Source: JBBROS01 sp965213855 (GTDB taxonomy: Bacteria > Pseudomonadota > Alphaproteobacteria > Acetobacterales > Acetobacteraceae). From it: a stretch of 64,000 nt of DNA. Of this stretch, positions 17,227-25,332 are shown in pieces; the first letter of the stretch is position 1; each line of letters opens with the position of its first letter. A program made the position numbers and the translations under genes. Location: contig CBDCAA010000007.1 in assembly GCA_965213855.1 (NCBI GenBank), forward strand, positions 1 to 64,000, read 5' to 3'. The notes under the pieces were generated by a model. That model saw only the letters and a program-made list of their open reading frames with translations, ran no database searches and had not been told where the DNA came from.

Positions 17227-17933
17227 CGCCGATCCTCGAGGCCGCCAACCTGCACGCCTTCTACGGCGCCAGCCACATCCTGCGTGGGATCGACCTGCGG
17301 GTGATGCCCGGCCAGGCGATCGGCCTGATGGGCCGCAACGGCATGGGCAAGACGACGCTGATCCGCACCCTGCTGGGCCTGGTCCCGGCGCGCGAGGGCC
17401 AGGTGCTGATGGACGGGCAGGACGTGGCGGGCCGGCCGCCGCATCTGCGCGCCCGCGCCGGCATTGCCGTGGTGCCAGAGGGCCGCGGCGTGTTCGGCTC
17501 CCTCTCGGTGCGCGAGAACCTCCTGCTCGCGGCACGGCCGGGACGGGACGGCGCCGCAAGCTGGCCGCTCGACCGCGTGCTGTCGGTGTTTCCGCGCCTG
17601 GCCCAGCGCATCGGCCACCGCGGCGGCCAGCTCTCGGGCGGCGAGCAGCAGATGGTCGCGATCGGCCGCGCGCTCATGACCAGCCCGCGCCTGCTCATCC
17701 TCGACGAGGCCACCGAGGGCCTGGCGCCGCTGATCCGGGACGAGATCTGGCGCACGATCGCGCTCATCCGCGCCGACGGTATCGCCACCATCGTCGTCGA
17801 CCGCACGGTCGCCGCGGTGCTGAGCGTGGTCGACCGCGCGACCGTGCTGGTGAAGGGCCGCGTCGCCTATGACGGCGACCCGGCCACCCTGGCCGCCGAC
17901 GCCGGACTGCTGTCCCGCACCGTGGGCGTCTGA
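17223..17933 (+). CDS. LIV-type ABC transporter ATP-binding protein, LivF-like
   Basis: A 236-residue ATPase that pairs with the LivG-like subunit. It opens with LHAFYGASHILRGIDLRV, then Walker A GRNGMGKTT, PPHLRARAGIAVVPEGRGVF (typical LivF), signature LSGGEQQMVAIGRAL and Walker B LLILDEATEGLAP. The H-loop position carries VDRTVA where His is usual (normally VEQN or EHD), so the histidine appears replaced. A 122-base gap separates it from benA. Confidence 0.92.
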   Translation: MTPILEAANLHAFYGASHILRGIDLRVMPGQAIGLMGRNGMGKTTLIRTLLGLVPAREGQVLMDGQDVAGRPPHLRARAGIAVVPEGRGVFGSLSVRENLLLAARPGRDGAASWPLDRVLSVFPRLAQRIGHRGGQLSGGEQQMVAIGRALMTSPRLLILDEATEGLAPLIRDEIWRTIALIRADGIATIVVDRTVAAVLSVVDRATVLVKGRVAYDGDPATLAADAGLLSRTVGV

Positions 17934-17963
17934 CCCGCTCCATACCTGGGCAGCATGAGAATG

Positions 17964-17976
17964 GACTGACTCAGTC
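17964..17976. promoter_or_regulatory. Palindrome upstream of benA, possible operator
   Basis: GACTGA-C-TCAGTC is a perfect 6-1-6 inverted repeat, 80 bases before the benA ATG, in the only sizeable gap between livF and benA. It could bind the regulator of the ben/cat operon. The benA ribosome binding site GGAGGGG lies at 18042-18048. Confidence 0.4.
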
Positions 17977-18055
17977 TTGGACGCAGGGCGCGACGCGGCG
18001 CTAGTATTTCCTCAACGACAGGGACAACCCTGATACGAGGCGGAGGGGACGGCAA

Positions 18056-19405
18056 ATGCTGGATGCGATCCAAACGACTCTCGACACGGCAGTCGAGGAC
18101 GACGCGGCAACCGGCCAGTTCCGCTGCCGCCGCAACATCTTCACCGACCCCGAGCTATTCGAGCTGGAGATGAAGCACATCTTCGAGGGCAATTGGATCT
18201 ACCTGGCGCATGAAAGCCAGATCCCCAAGGTGAACGACTACTTCACGACGGTCATGGGCCGCCAGCCCATCTTCATCGCCCGCAACAAGCAGGGCCAGCT
18301 CAACGCCTTCATCAACGCCTGCAGCCACCGCGGCGCCATGCTGTGCCGGCACAAGAAGGGCAACAAGGCCGCCTATACCTGCCCGTTCCACGGCTGGACC
18401 TTCAACAACTCCGGCAAGCTGCTGAAGGTGAAGGACGCCGACGGCGCCGGCTATCCCGAGCAATTCAATACGGACGGCTCCCACGACCTGACCAAGGTCG
18501 CCCGGTTCGAAGCCTATCGTGGCTTCCTGTTCGGCAGCCTGAACCCCGACGTGCTGCCGCTGGTCGAACACCTGGGCGAGGCCGCCAAGATCATCGACAT
18601 GATCGTCGACCAGGCGCCCGACGGCCTCGAGGTCGTCCGCGGCGCATCCAGCTACACCTACGACGGCAACTGGAAGCTGCAGACCGAGAATGGCGCCGAC
18701 GGCTACCACGTGTCGTCCGTGCACTGGAACTATGCCGCCACCACCAACCGCCGCAAGACGCAGGCCGTCGCCGACCAGGTCCGCGCCATGGACGCCGGCA
18801 CCTGGGCCAAGCAGGGCGGCGGCTTCTACTCGTTCGAGCACGGGCACCTGCTGCTCTGGACCAAGTGGGGCAACCCAGAGGACCGCCCCAACTTCGATCG
18901 CCGCGACGATTACATCGAGAAGTTCGGCCAGGCCCGCGCCGACTGGATGATCGGCCGCAGCCGCAACCTGTGCCTCTATCCGAACGTCTATTTGATGGAC
19001 CAGTTCAGCTCGCAGATCCGCACCTACCGTCCGATCGCCGTCGACAAGACCGAGGTGACGATCTATTGCATCGCCCCCCGCGGCGAGAGCGACGCCGCGC
19101 GCAGCCATCGCATCCGCCAATACGAAGACTTCTTCAACGCCAGCGGCATGGCCACCCCGGACGATCTGGAGGAGTTCCGCTCCTGCCAGATCGGCTACCA
19201 GGGCGCCGCCGCCCCGTGGAACGACCTTTGCCGCGGCGCCGCCCACTGGATCAAGGGCCCGGACGAGGCCGCCGCGGCCGTGGGCCTGGAACCGCTGCTG
19301 AGCGGCGCCAAGACCGAGGACGAGGGCCTGTTCGCCGTCCAGCACCGCTACTGGATGGACACCATGCAACGGGCGTTGGCCAAGGACCGGCTCACGCTGG
19401 ACTGA
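18056..19405 (+). CDS. benA: Benzoate 1,2-dioxygenase, large (alpha) subunit
   Basis: A 449-residue Rieske non-heme iron oxygenase subunit that dihydroxylates benzoate to the 1,2-cis-diol. The Rieske ligands are in ACSHRGAML and YTCPFHGWTF (about 89-115). The mononuclear iron site is in ENGADGYHVSSVHWNY (Asp-Gly-Tyr-His-N4-His, about 215-228). Length and flanking sequence match BenA/AntA. The cis-diol dehydrogenase gene downstream argues for benzoate, because anthranilate dioxygenase needs no dehydrogenase. It starts a benABCD-catABC transcription unit. Confidence 0.93.
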   Translation: MLDAIQTTLDTAVEDDAATGQFRCRRNIFTDPELFELEMKHIFEGNWIYLAHESQIPKVNDYFTTVMGRQPIFIARNKQGQLNAFINACSHRGAMLCRHKKGNKAAYTCPFHGWTFNNSGKLLKVKDADGAGYPEQFNTDGSHDLTKVARFEAYRGFLFGSLNPDVLPLVEHLGEAAKIIDMIVDQAPDGLEVVRGASSYTYDGNWKLQTENGADGYHVSSVHWNYAATTNRRKTQAVADQVRAMDAGTWAKQGGGFYSFEHGHLLLWTKWGNPEDRPNFDRRDDYIEKFGQARADWMIGRSRNLCLYPNVYLMDQFSSQIRTYRPIAVDKTEVTIYCIAPRGESDAARSHRIRQYEDFFNASGMATPDDLEEFRSCQIGYQGAAAPWNDLCRGAAHWIKGPDEAAAAVGLEPLLSGAKTEDEGLFAVQHRYWMDTMQRALAKDRLTLD

Positions 19406-19435
19406 CCGCGGCCACCGCCCCGAGGAAGCCCGACC

Positions 19436-19927
19436 ATGCCCTTCACCATCGAAGACGCTCGCCAGTTCCTCTACCGCGAAGCCCGCGCGCTCGACGACAA
19501 GCAGTGGGACGACTGGCTGGCGATGTACGCGCCCGACGCCCAGTTCTGGATGCCGTCCTGGGACGACGACGACACCCTCGTCACCGACCCGGCACGCGAA
19601 GTGAGCCTCATCTACTACCCCCACAAGGGCGGCCTCGAAGACCGCGTCTTCCGCATCCGCACCGAACGCAGCAGCGCCACCAGCCTCCCCGAACCCCGCA
19701 CGTCGCACAACATCAGCAACGTCGAGATCACCGGGCAGACGGAGGCGCTGTGCCACCTGCGCTACAACTGGTTCACGTTGAACTTCCGCTACAAGACCGT
19801 CGATACCTACTTCGGCGCGTCGTTCTACGCAGTCGACACGTCCGGTCAGTCGCCGCTGATCAAGAATAAGAAAGTCGTCCTCAAGAACGATTACATCCAC
19901 CACGTCATCGACATCTACCACATCTAG
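19436..19927 (+). CDS. benB: Benzoate 1,2-dioxygenase, small (beta) subunit
   Basis: A 163-residue beta subunit of ring-hydroxylating dioxygenases, an NTF2-like cone fold that packs with BenA in an alpha3-beta3 hexamer. Diagnostic stretches are FLYREARALDDKQWDDWLAM, YAPDAQFWMPSWDDDDTLV and HNISNVEITGQ. It ends VLKNDYIHHVIDIYHI, close to known BenB/XylY C-termini. It lies 30 bases after benA and 10 before benC. Confidence 0.95.
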   Translation: MPFTIEDARQFLYREARALDDKQWDDWLAMYAPDAQFWMPSWDDDDTLVTDPAREVSLIYYPHKGGLEDRVFRIRTERSSATSLPEPRTSHNISNVEITGQTEALCHLRYNWFTLNFRYKTVDTYFGASFYAVDTSGQSPLIKNKKVVLKNDYIHHVIDIYHI

Positions 19928-19937
19928 GAGCCCGACA

Positions 19938-20948
19938 ATGGGCCATAGCATCGCCCTCAACTTCGAGGACGGGGTCACCCGCTTCATCGACTGCGCGCCA
20001 ACCGAGTCGGTGGCCGACGCCGCATACCGCGTCGGCATCAACATCCCCCTCGACTGCCGCGACGGCGCCTGCGGCACGTGCAAGACCCACGTCGAATCCG
20101 GCACCTACACCGGTGGCGACTACATCGAGGACGCGCTGACCGACGAGGAGGCCGCCCAGGGCTTCGCGCTCGCCTGCCAGATGCGCCCAACCTCCGACCT
20201 CGTGCTCCGCATCCTCGCCGGCGCCGAGGCCTGCAAGACCAGGCCCGCCGCGCACGCCGCCCAGATCGCCACGCTCACCCGCCTGTCCGACACGACGACC
20301 GCCTTCACGCTGCGCACCGAAGGCCCGCCTCCCGGTTTCCTGCCCGGCCAATACGTCAACATCCAGGTGCCCGGCACGCCGCACCACCGCTCCTACTCCT
20401 TCAGCTCGGCCCCGGGCGCGCCCGAAGCCGCCTTCCTCGTCCGCCACATGCCCGGCGGCCAGATGACCGGCTTCCTCGCCGCCGCCGCGCCCGGCGCCGC
20501 CCTCACCTTCACCGGCCCGATCGGCAGCTTCTACCTCCGCGACGTGACCCGCCCCGTGCTGATGCTGGCCGGCGGCACCGGCCTGGCCCCGTTCCTCTCC
20601 ATGCTCGCCCGCCTGGCCGAAACCGGATCCGCCTATCCGGTTCACCTCGTCTACGGCGTCACCCGCGACGCGGACCTCGTCCACCTCGACGACCTCGCCG
20701 CCTTTGCCGCACGCCTGCCGGGCTTCAGCTACGTGACCGTGGTCGCTGACGGCGCCTCCGCCCATCCGCGCAAGGGCTGGGTGACGCAGCACCTCGACCC
20801 CGCGCATCTCCACGGCGGCAGCGTGGATGTGTATCTGTGCGGCCCGCCGCCGATGGTCGATGCCGTCCGCGCGCATTTCAGCGCCGAGGGCGTGGCGCCC
20901 GCCAGCTTCCACTACGAGAAATTCGCGCCCAGCGGTGTCGCCGCGTGA
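19938..20948 (+). CDS. benC: Benzoate dioxygenase reductase (ferredoxin-FNR fusion)
   Basis: A 336-residue electron-transfer component that passes electrons from NADH to the BenAB Rieske centre. The N-terminal plant-type [2Fe-2S] domain has CRDGACGTC and LACQM (about 41-85). An FAD domain follows with RSYSFSS (about 153), then an NAD domain with GGTGLAPFLSML and CGPPPMVD. This is the BenC/XylZ domain order and length. The stop overlaps the GTG of benD (GTGA). Confidence 0.95.
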   Translation: MGHSIALNFEDGVTRFIDCAPTESVADAAYRVGINIPLDCRDGACGTCKTHVESGTYTGGDYIEDALTDEEAAQGFALACQMRPTSDLVLRILAGAEACKTRPAAHAAQIATLTRLSDTTTAFTLRTEGPPPGFLPGQYVNIQVPGTPHHRSYSFSSAPGAPEAAFLVRHMPGGQMTGFLAAAAPGAALTFTGPIGSFYLRDVTRPVLMLAGGTGLAPFLSMLARLAETGSAYPVHLVYGVTRDADLVHLDDLAAFAARLPGFSYVTVVADGASAHPRKGWVTQHLDPAHLHGGSVDVYLCGPPPMVDAVRAHFSAEGVAPASFHYEKFAPSGVAA

Positions 20949-21724
20949 GCACCTGCCCGGATCGCTTCGCCGGCCGGGTCGCCGTCGTCACCGGCGCCGC
21001 CCAGGGCATCGGCCGCGACGTCGCGCTCCGCCTGGCCCGCGAAGGCGCCCGGGTCGTGCTGGCGGACCGCTCGCCGCTGGTGCAGGAGGCGCGTGAGGAG
21101 GCCGGCGCCGGCTCGCTCGCCGTCGAGGCCGACATGGAGCGCTACGCCGATTGCTGCCGCGTGATGGACGCCGCACGGAATTCGTTCGGCCGCGTCGATG
21201 TGCTGGTCAACAACGTCGGCGGCACGATCTGGGCCAAGCCCTACGGCGACTACGAGGAGCACCAGGTCGAGGCGGAGATCCGCCGCTCGCTGTTCCCCAC
21301 CCTCTGGGGCTGCCGCGCAGTGCTGCCGCACATGCTGGCGGCCGGCGGCGGCGCGATCGTCAACGTCTCCTCGGTCGCGACCCGCGGCCTCAACCGCGTC
21401 CCCTACGCCGCAGCAAAGGGCGGCGTGAACGCCATGACGATCGGCCTCGCCTGGGAATATGCGGAGCAGGGCATCCGCGTGAACGCCGTCGCCCCCGGCA
21501 TCACCGACGCCCCGCCCCGCCGCATCCCGCGCGGGACCGACCCGCGGACCGACCAGGACCGCGCCGGCTTCCAGGTCGTCGTCGCGCAGAGCGTGCAGTC
21601 CAGCTTCATGAAGCGATACGGGACCATCGCCGAGCAGACCGCCGCGATCCTGTTCCTGGCCTCCGACGAGGCCTCCTACATTACCGGGACCGTACTGCCG
21701 GTCGGCGGCGGCGACCAAGGCTAA
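20945..21724 (+). CDS. benD: cis-1,2-dihydroxybenzoate (benzoate diol) dehydrogenase
   Basis: A 259-residue short-chain dehydrogenase converting the benzoate cis-diol to catechol with NAD+ and loss of CO2. The GTG at 20945 overlaps the benC stop. The cofactor motif is VVTGAAQGIGRD (about 13-24), with NNVGG near 85, a catalytic Ser in NVSSVATRGLNRV and Tyr-Lys in VPYAAAKGG (about 152-156). The C-terminal TGTVLPVGGGDQG is usual for BenD/XylL. Confidence 0.93.
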   Translation: MSTCPDRFAGRVAVVTGAAQGIGRDVALRLAREGARVVLADRSPLVQEAREEAGAGSLAVEADMERYADCCRVMDAARNSFGRVDVLVNNVGGTIWAKPYGDYEEHQVEAEIRRSLFPTLWGCRAVLPHMLAAGGGAIVNVSSVATRGLNRVPYAAAKGGVNAMTIGLAWEYAEQGIRVNAVAPGITDAPPRRIPRGTDPRTDQDRAGFQVVVAQSVQSSFMKRYGTIAEQTAAILFLASDEASYITGTVLPVGGGDQG

Positions 21725-21736
21725 AGGGAGGAAACC

Positions 21737-22663
21737 ATGTCAGACCTGTTGAACGACAGCCCCGTCAAGAATCTGCTCGACCGCATCGCCGGGCTCGACC
21801 ATGCCGAGGGCGACCCGCGCCTGAAGCAGATCGTCGCCCGCGTCGTCGGCGACATCATCCGCACCATCGAGGACTTCGACGTGACGCCCAGCGAGTTCTG
21901 GTCGACCATGGCGTTCCTGACCGAGGTCGGCCAGTCCAACGAGATGGGCCTGCTGGTTCCCGGCGTCGGGCTCGAGCACGTCATCGATCTGCGCATCGAC
22001 GCCGAGGAGCGTGCCGCCGGGCTGTCGGGCGGCACGCCGCGGACGATCGAGGGCCCGCTCTGGGTTGAGGGCGCGCCCTTGGCCAAGCACGAGGCCCGGC
22101 TCGACGACGGGCGCGAACAGGGCGAGGTGCTGTTCATGCAGGGCCAGGTGCGCGACACCCACGGCCGCCCCGTCGGCGGCGCCGTCGTTGACGTCTGGCA
22201 CGCCAACACGATGGGCGGCTACTCGTTCTTCGATCCCAGCCAGGCGCCCTGGAACCTGCGCCGCCGCATCGAGACGGATGCCGAGGGCCGCTACCGCTTT
22301 CGAAGCCTCCTGCCCGCCGGCTACGGCCTGCCGCCGGACGGCCCCACCCAGAAGCTGCTCACCGCACTGGGCCGCCACGGCCGCCGCCCCGCCCATGTGC
22401 ACTTCCTCGTCTCCGCCCCCGGCTACCGCCAGCTCACGACCCAGATCAACATCGACGGTGACGCCTACCTGCACGACGACTTCGCGTTCGCCACCCGCGA
22501 CGACCTGATCCCGCCCGTGATCCGCCACGACGATCCGGCGGACCTCAACAAGCACGGGCTCAACGCGCCCTACGCCGAGATCACCTTCGACTTCACGCTC
22601 AACCCCGAGATGGCGGCGCTGCCCGGCACCGTCGTCGAACGCGCCCACGCCAAGGCGGCGTAG
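21737..22663 (+). CDS. catA: Catechol 1,2-dioxygenase (intradiol)
   Basis: A 308-residue non-heme Fe(III) intradiol dioxygenase cleaving catechol to cis,cis-muconate. It has an N-terminal helical dimerisation and lipid-binding domain (about 1-105), then a beta-sandwich with the iron ligands: Tyr in NTMGGYSFFD (about 162), Tyr in LPAGYGLPPDG (about 198) and two His in RPAHVHFLVSAPGY (about 222 and 224). Length is normal. It has its own GGAGG Shine-Dalgarno after the 12-base gap from benD. Confidence 0.95.
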   Translation: MSDLLNDSPVKNLLDRIAGLDHAEGDPRLKQIVARVVGDIIRTIEDFDVTPSEFWSTMAFLTEVGQSNEMGLLVPGVGLEHVIDLRIDAEERAAGLSGGTPRTIEGPLWVEGAPLAKHEARLDDGREQGEVLFMQGQVRDTHGRPVGGAVVDVWHANTMGGYSFFDPSQAPWNLRRRIETDAEGRYRFRSLLPAGYGLPPDGPTQKLLTALGRHGRRPAHVHFLVSAPGYRQLTTQINIDGDAYLHDDFAFATRDDLIPPVIRHDDPADLNKHGLNAPYAEITFDFTLNPEMAALPGTVVERAHAKAA

Positions 22664-22668
22664 CCCCG

Positions 22669-23829
22669 ATGCCCGACTCCCTGACCCATGTCCCGGACGA
22701 CCTCGTCCGGGACATGGCCGTCGCCTCCATCCGCAGCACCATCGTCGACGTGCCCACCGTGCGCCGGCACAAGCTGTCGAACACGTCGGTCTCGGCGCAG
22801 AGCTACGTCATCGTCCAGCTTCGCTTGGCTAACGGGGTGGGGGGGATCGGCGAGGCCGCGACCCTCGGCGGCCCGCGCTGGAGCGAGGAGAGCGTCGAGG
22901 GCATCAAGGCCGTCATCGACACCTACCTGGCCCCCGCCGTGCTGGGCCAGCGCGCCGACCTGTTCGTCGCCGCCGGCATGCGCATGGACGCCGCGGCGAA
23001 ACGCAACAACGCCGCCAAGGCCGCGATCGAGACGGCCCTGTTCGACGCGGTCGGCCGCACGCTCGGCCTGCCCGCGAGCGCCCTGCTGGGCGGCGCCGTG
23101 CGGGACCGCATCCCCGTCCTCTGGACCCTCGCCTCCGGCGACCCGGTGCAGGAAACCGAGGAGGCGGAACGCAAGCTCGCCGCCCGCCTGCACCGCCGCT
23201 TCAAGGTCAAGATCGGCGCCCAGGCCCCCGCCGCCGATATGGCCCGGATGACCACCCTGGCCCGGGCGCTGGAGGGCCGCGCCGAGCTGATCGTCGACGC
23301 CAACCAGGCCTGGGACGAGACGGTCTCCGCACGCTGCCTGCCGCAGCTGCACGAAATGGGCGTCACCCTGGTCGAACAGCCCGTCCCCGCCTGGAACATC
23401 GCCGCCCTGGCCCGGCTCCGCGCCCGCCCGGGCACGCCGCCGCTGCTGGCCGACGAGTGCGTCTTCACCACCCACGACATGATGGCCGTCGGCGCCGCGG
23501 GCGCCGCCGATGCGGTCTCGTTGAAGCTCGTCAAGCACGCCGGCCTGCTCGGCCTAAAGCAGGTCGCCGCGGTCGCCGACGCCTGCGGCGTCGCGCTCTA
23601 CGGCGGCTGCCTGCTCGAAAGCTCGATCGGCGCCGCCGCCCACCTCCAGGCCTTCGCCACGCTCCGCGAATTGGCCTGGGGCTGCGAACACTTTGGCCCG
23701 CAGATCCTGACCGGCGACCTCGTCACCCAGCCGCTCCGGTTCGAGGAGTTCGAGATCCATCTGCCCACCGGACCCGGCATCGGCGTCGAACTCGACCCCG
23801 ACAAGCTCCGCGCCTACGCGCGCGACTGA
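22669..23829 (+). CDS. catB: Muconate cycloisomerase
   Basis: A 386-residue enolase-superfamily enzyme that lactonises cis,cis-muconate to muconolactone. The MLE signatures are the catalytic Lys pair in HRRFKVKIGAQ (about 180), metal ligands in IVDANQAWDE, VEQPVPAWN and LLADECVFT, and the general acid/base Lys in VSLKLVKHAGL. It sits between catA (5-base gap) and catC in the usual order. Confidence 0.94.
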   Translation: MPDSLTHVPDDLVRDMAVASIRSTIVDVPTVRRHKLSNTSVSAQSYVIVQLRLANGVGGIGEAATLGGPRWSEESVEGIKAVIDTYLAPAVLGQRADLFVAAGMRMDAAAKRNNAAKAAIETALFDAVGRTLGLPASALLGGAVRDRIPVLWTLASGDPVQETEEAERKLAARLHRRFKVKIGAQAPAADMARMTTLARALEGRAELIVDANQAWDETVSARCLPQLHEMGVTLVEQPVPAWNIAALARLRARPGTPPLLADECVFTTHDMMAVGAAGAADAVSLKLVKHAGLLGLKQVAAVADACGVALYGGCLLESSIGAAAHLQAFATLRELAWGCEHFGPQILTGDLVTQPLRFEEFEIHLPTGPGIGVELDPDKLRAYARD

Positions 23830-23840
23830 GGAGACCCGCC

Positions 23841-24128
23841 ATGCTGTACTGCGTCGAGATGGACGTCCGCGTCCCGCACGACGTCGACCCCGCCCTGTTC
23901 GACCGCCTGAAGGCCGAGGAGAAGGCCCGCGCCGCCGTACTGCAGCGCGACGGCAAGTGGCGGCATTTGTGGCGCGTCGCCGGGCGCTACGCCAACATCA
24001 GCGTCTTCGATGTCGCCAGCCACGACGAGCTCCACGCGATCCTCTCCGGCCTACCGCTCTTTCCCTACATGGCGCTGACCGTCACGCCCCTCGCCCAGCA
24101 TCCCTCGGCCCTCGTGCAGGAGAGTTAG
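23841..24128 (+). CDS. catC: Muconolactone delta-isomerase
   Basis: A 95-residue protein of exact CatC size, converting muconolactone to 3-oxoadipate enol-lactone. It opens MLYCVEMDVRVPHDVD and has LKAEEKARAAVLQRDGKWRH, then WRVAGRYANISVFDV, the conserved core of the decameric isomerase. It is preceded by GAGGAGA (about 23828-23834). The next enzyme (enol-lactone hydrolase) is not adjacent. Confidence 0.95.
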   Translation: MLYCVEMDVRVPHDVDPALFDRLKAEEKARAAVLQRDGKWRHLWRVAGRYANISVFDVASHDELHAILSGLPLFPYMALTVTPLAQHPSALVQES

Positions 24129-24129
24129 G

Positions 24130-25320
24130 ATGCGCATCGCCGTCATCGGCGCCGGCATCGGCGGCCTGACCTTGGCGCTCGCCCTTCGGCATCGGGGGCT
24201 CGATGCGGCCATCTACGAGCAGGCGGCGCAACTGACGGAGATCGGCGCCGCCGTCGCGCTCTCTGCCAACGCCACGCGCGAGCTGCGCCGCCTCGGCGTG
24301 CTCGACGCGGTGATGGCGGCGTCCACCGAGCCGAGCGAGCTGATCTTCCGCGACGGGCGCAGCGGCCGGCTCGTGGCAGCGCACGACATCCACGCCGGGC
24401 TCGCCTACCAGTCGCGGTTCGGCGCGCCCTACTGCGGCATCCACCGCGCAGACCTGCAGCGTGCGCTGGCGGCCGCGCATGGCGGCGACGGCCTGCACCT
24501 CGGCCGCCGGCTGGCTGCGATCGCCGAACAGCCGGACGGCATCGCGCTCATCTTCGAGGATGGCACGACCACCCTGGCCGACCTGGTCGTCGGCGCCGAC
24601 GGGGTCCGCTCCATCGTGCGCGGCTTCGTCACCGGCGGCGCCGGCATGGTCTATTCCGGCACCAGCGCCTTCCGCGGCATCGTGCCTGCCAGCCGGCTGC
24701 CGTCTCTTCCGGACCCGCTGGCGATCCAGTTCTGGATGGGCCCCGGCGCCCACTTGCTGCACTACGCGATCGGCGGCGCCGGGCAGGACGTGAACTACTT
24801 CGCCGTCGTCGACGGGCCGCAAGCGTTCGCGCCAGGCCGCTCCACCGTGCCGATCGAGCCCGGCGCGGCGCTCGCGGCCTTCGCCGGCTGGCACCCGGCC
24901 GTCATCGAGATGATCGGCGCCACCGAGCATCCGCTGCGTTGGGGCCTGTTCACCGTGCCCCAGCCGCGGCACTGGCACCGCGGCCGCGCCGTCCTGCTGG
25001 GCGACGCCGTCCACGCCATGGTCCCGCACCACGGCCAGGGCGCAAACACGACCATCGAGGACGCGGTCACCCTGGCCGAGCTGCTGGCGCGATCCGGCGC
25101 CGGGGCCGACACGCTGCAGCGCTACCAGGCGCTCCGCCAGGTCCGCACCCGGACGATCCAGCTCAGCGCGTGGGCCACCAACGGCCTGCTGCACCTGCCC
25201 GACGACGCCGACCTCGCGGCCCGCAATGCCAAGATGGCCGGCTTTCCCGACCGCTTCGGCTGGATCCACGGCTTCGACGCCCTGGACTCGACCCGGCAAG
25301 CCCAGGCGGAGGCCGCTTAG
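24130..25320 (+). CDS. FAD-dependent monooxygenase, salicylate-hydroxylase-like
   Basis: A 396-residue class A flavoprotein hydroxylase. The motifs are GXGXXG in AVIGAGIGGLTLALALRHRG at the N-terminus, the DG motif VVGADGVRSIVR (about 157) and the GD motif AVLLGDAVHAMVPHHGQGAN (about 290). The sequence is closest in style to salicylate 1-hydroxylase and 3- or 6-hydroxybenzoate hydroxylases. One base after catC, it may feed another aromatic acid into catechol. Salicylate is a reasoned guess from this context, not demonstrated by motifs. Confidence 0.85.
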   Translation: MRIAVIGAGIGGLTLALALRHRGLDAAIYEQAAQLTEIGAAVALSANATRELRRLGVLDAVMAASTEPSELIFRDGRSGRLVAAHDIHAGLAYQSRFGAPYCGIHRADLQRALAAAHGGDGLHLGRRLAAIAEQPDGIALIFEDGTTTLADLVVGADGVRSIVRGFVTGGAGMVYSGTSAFRGIVPASRLPSLPDPLAIQFWMGPGAHLLHYAIGGAGQDVNYFAVVDGPQAFAPGRSTVPIEPGAALAAFAGWHPAVIEMIGATEHPLRWGLFTVPQPRHWHRGRAVLLGDAVHAMVPHHGQGANTTIEDAVTLAELLARSGAGADTLQRYQALRQVRTRTIQLSAWATNGLLHLPDDADLAARNAKMAGFPDRFGWIHGFDALDSTRQAQAEAA

Positions 25321-25332
25321 GGGCGCCGCCGC

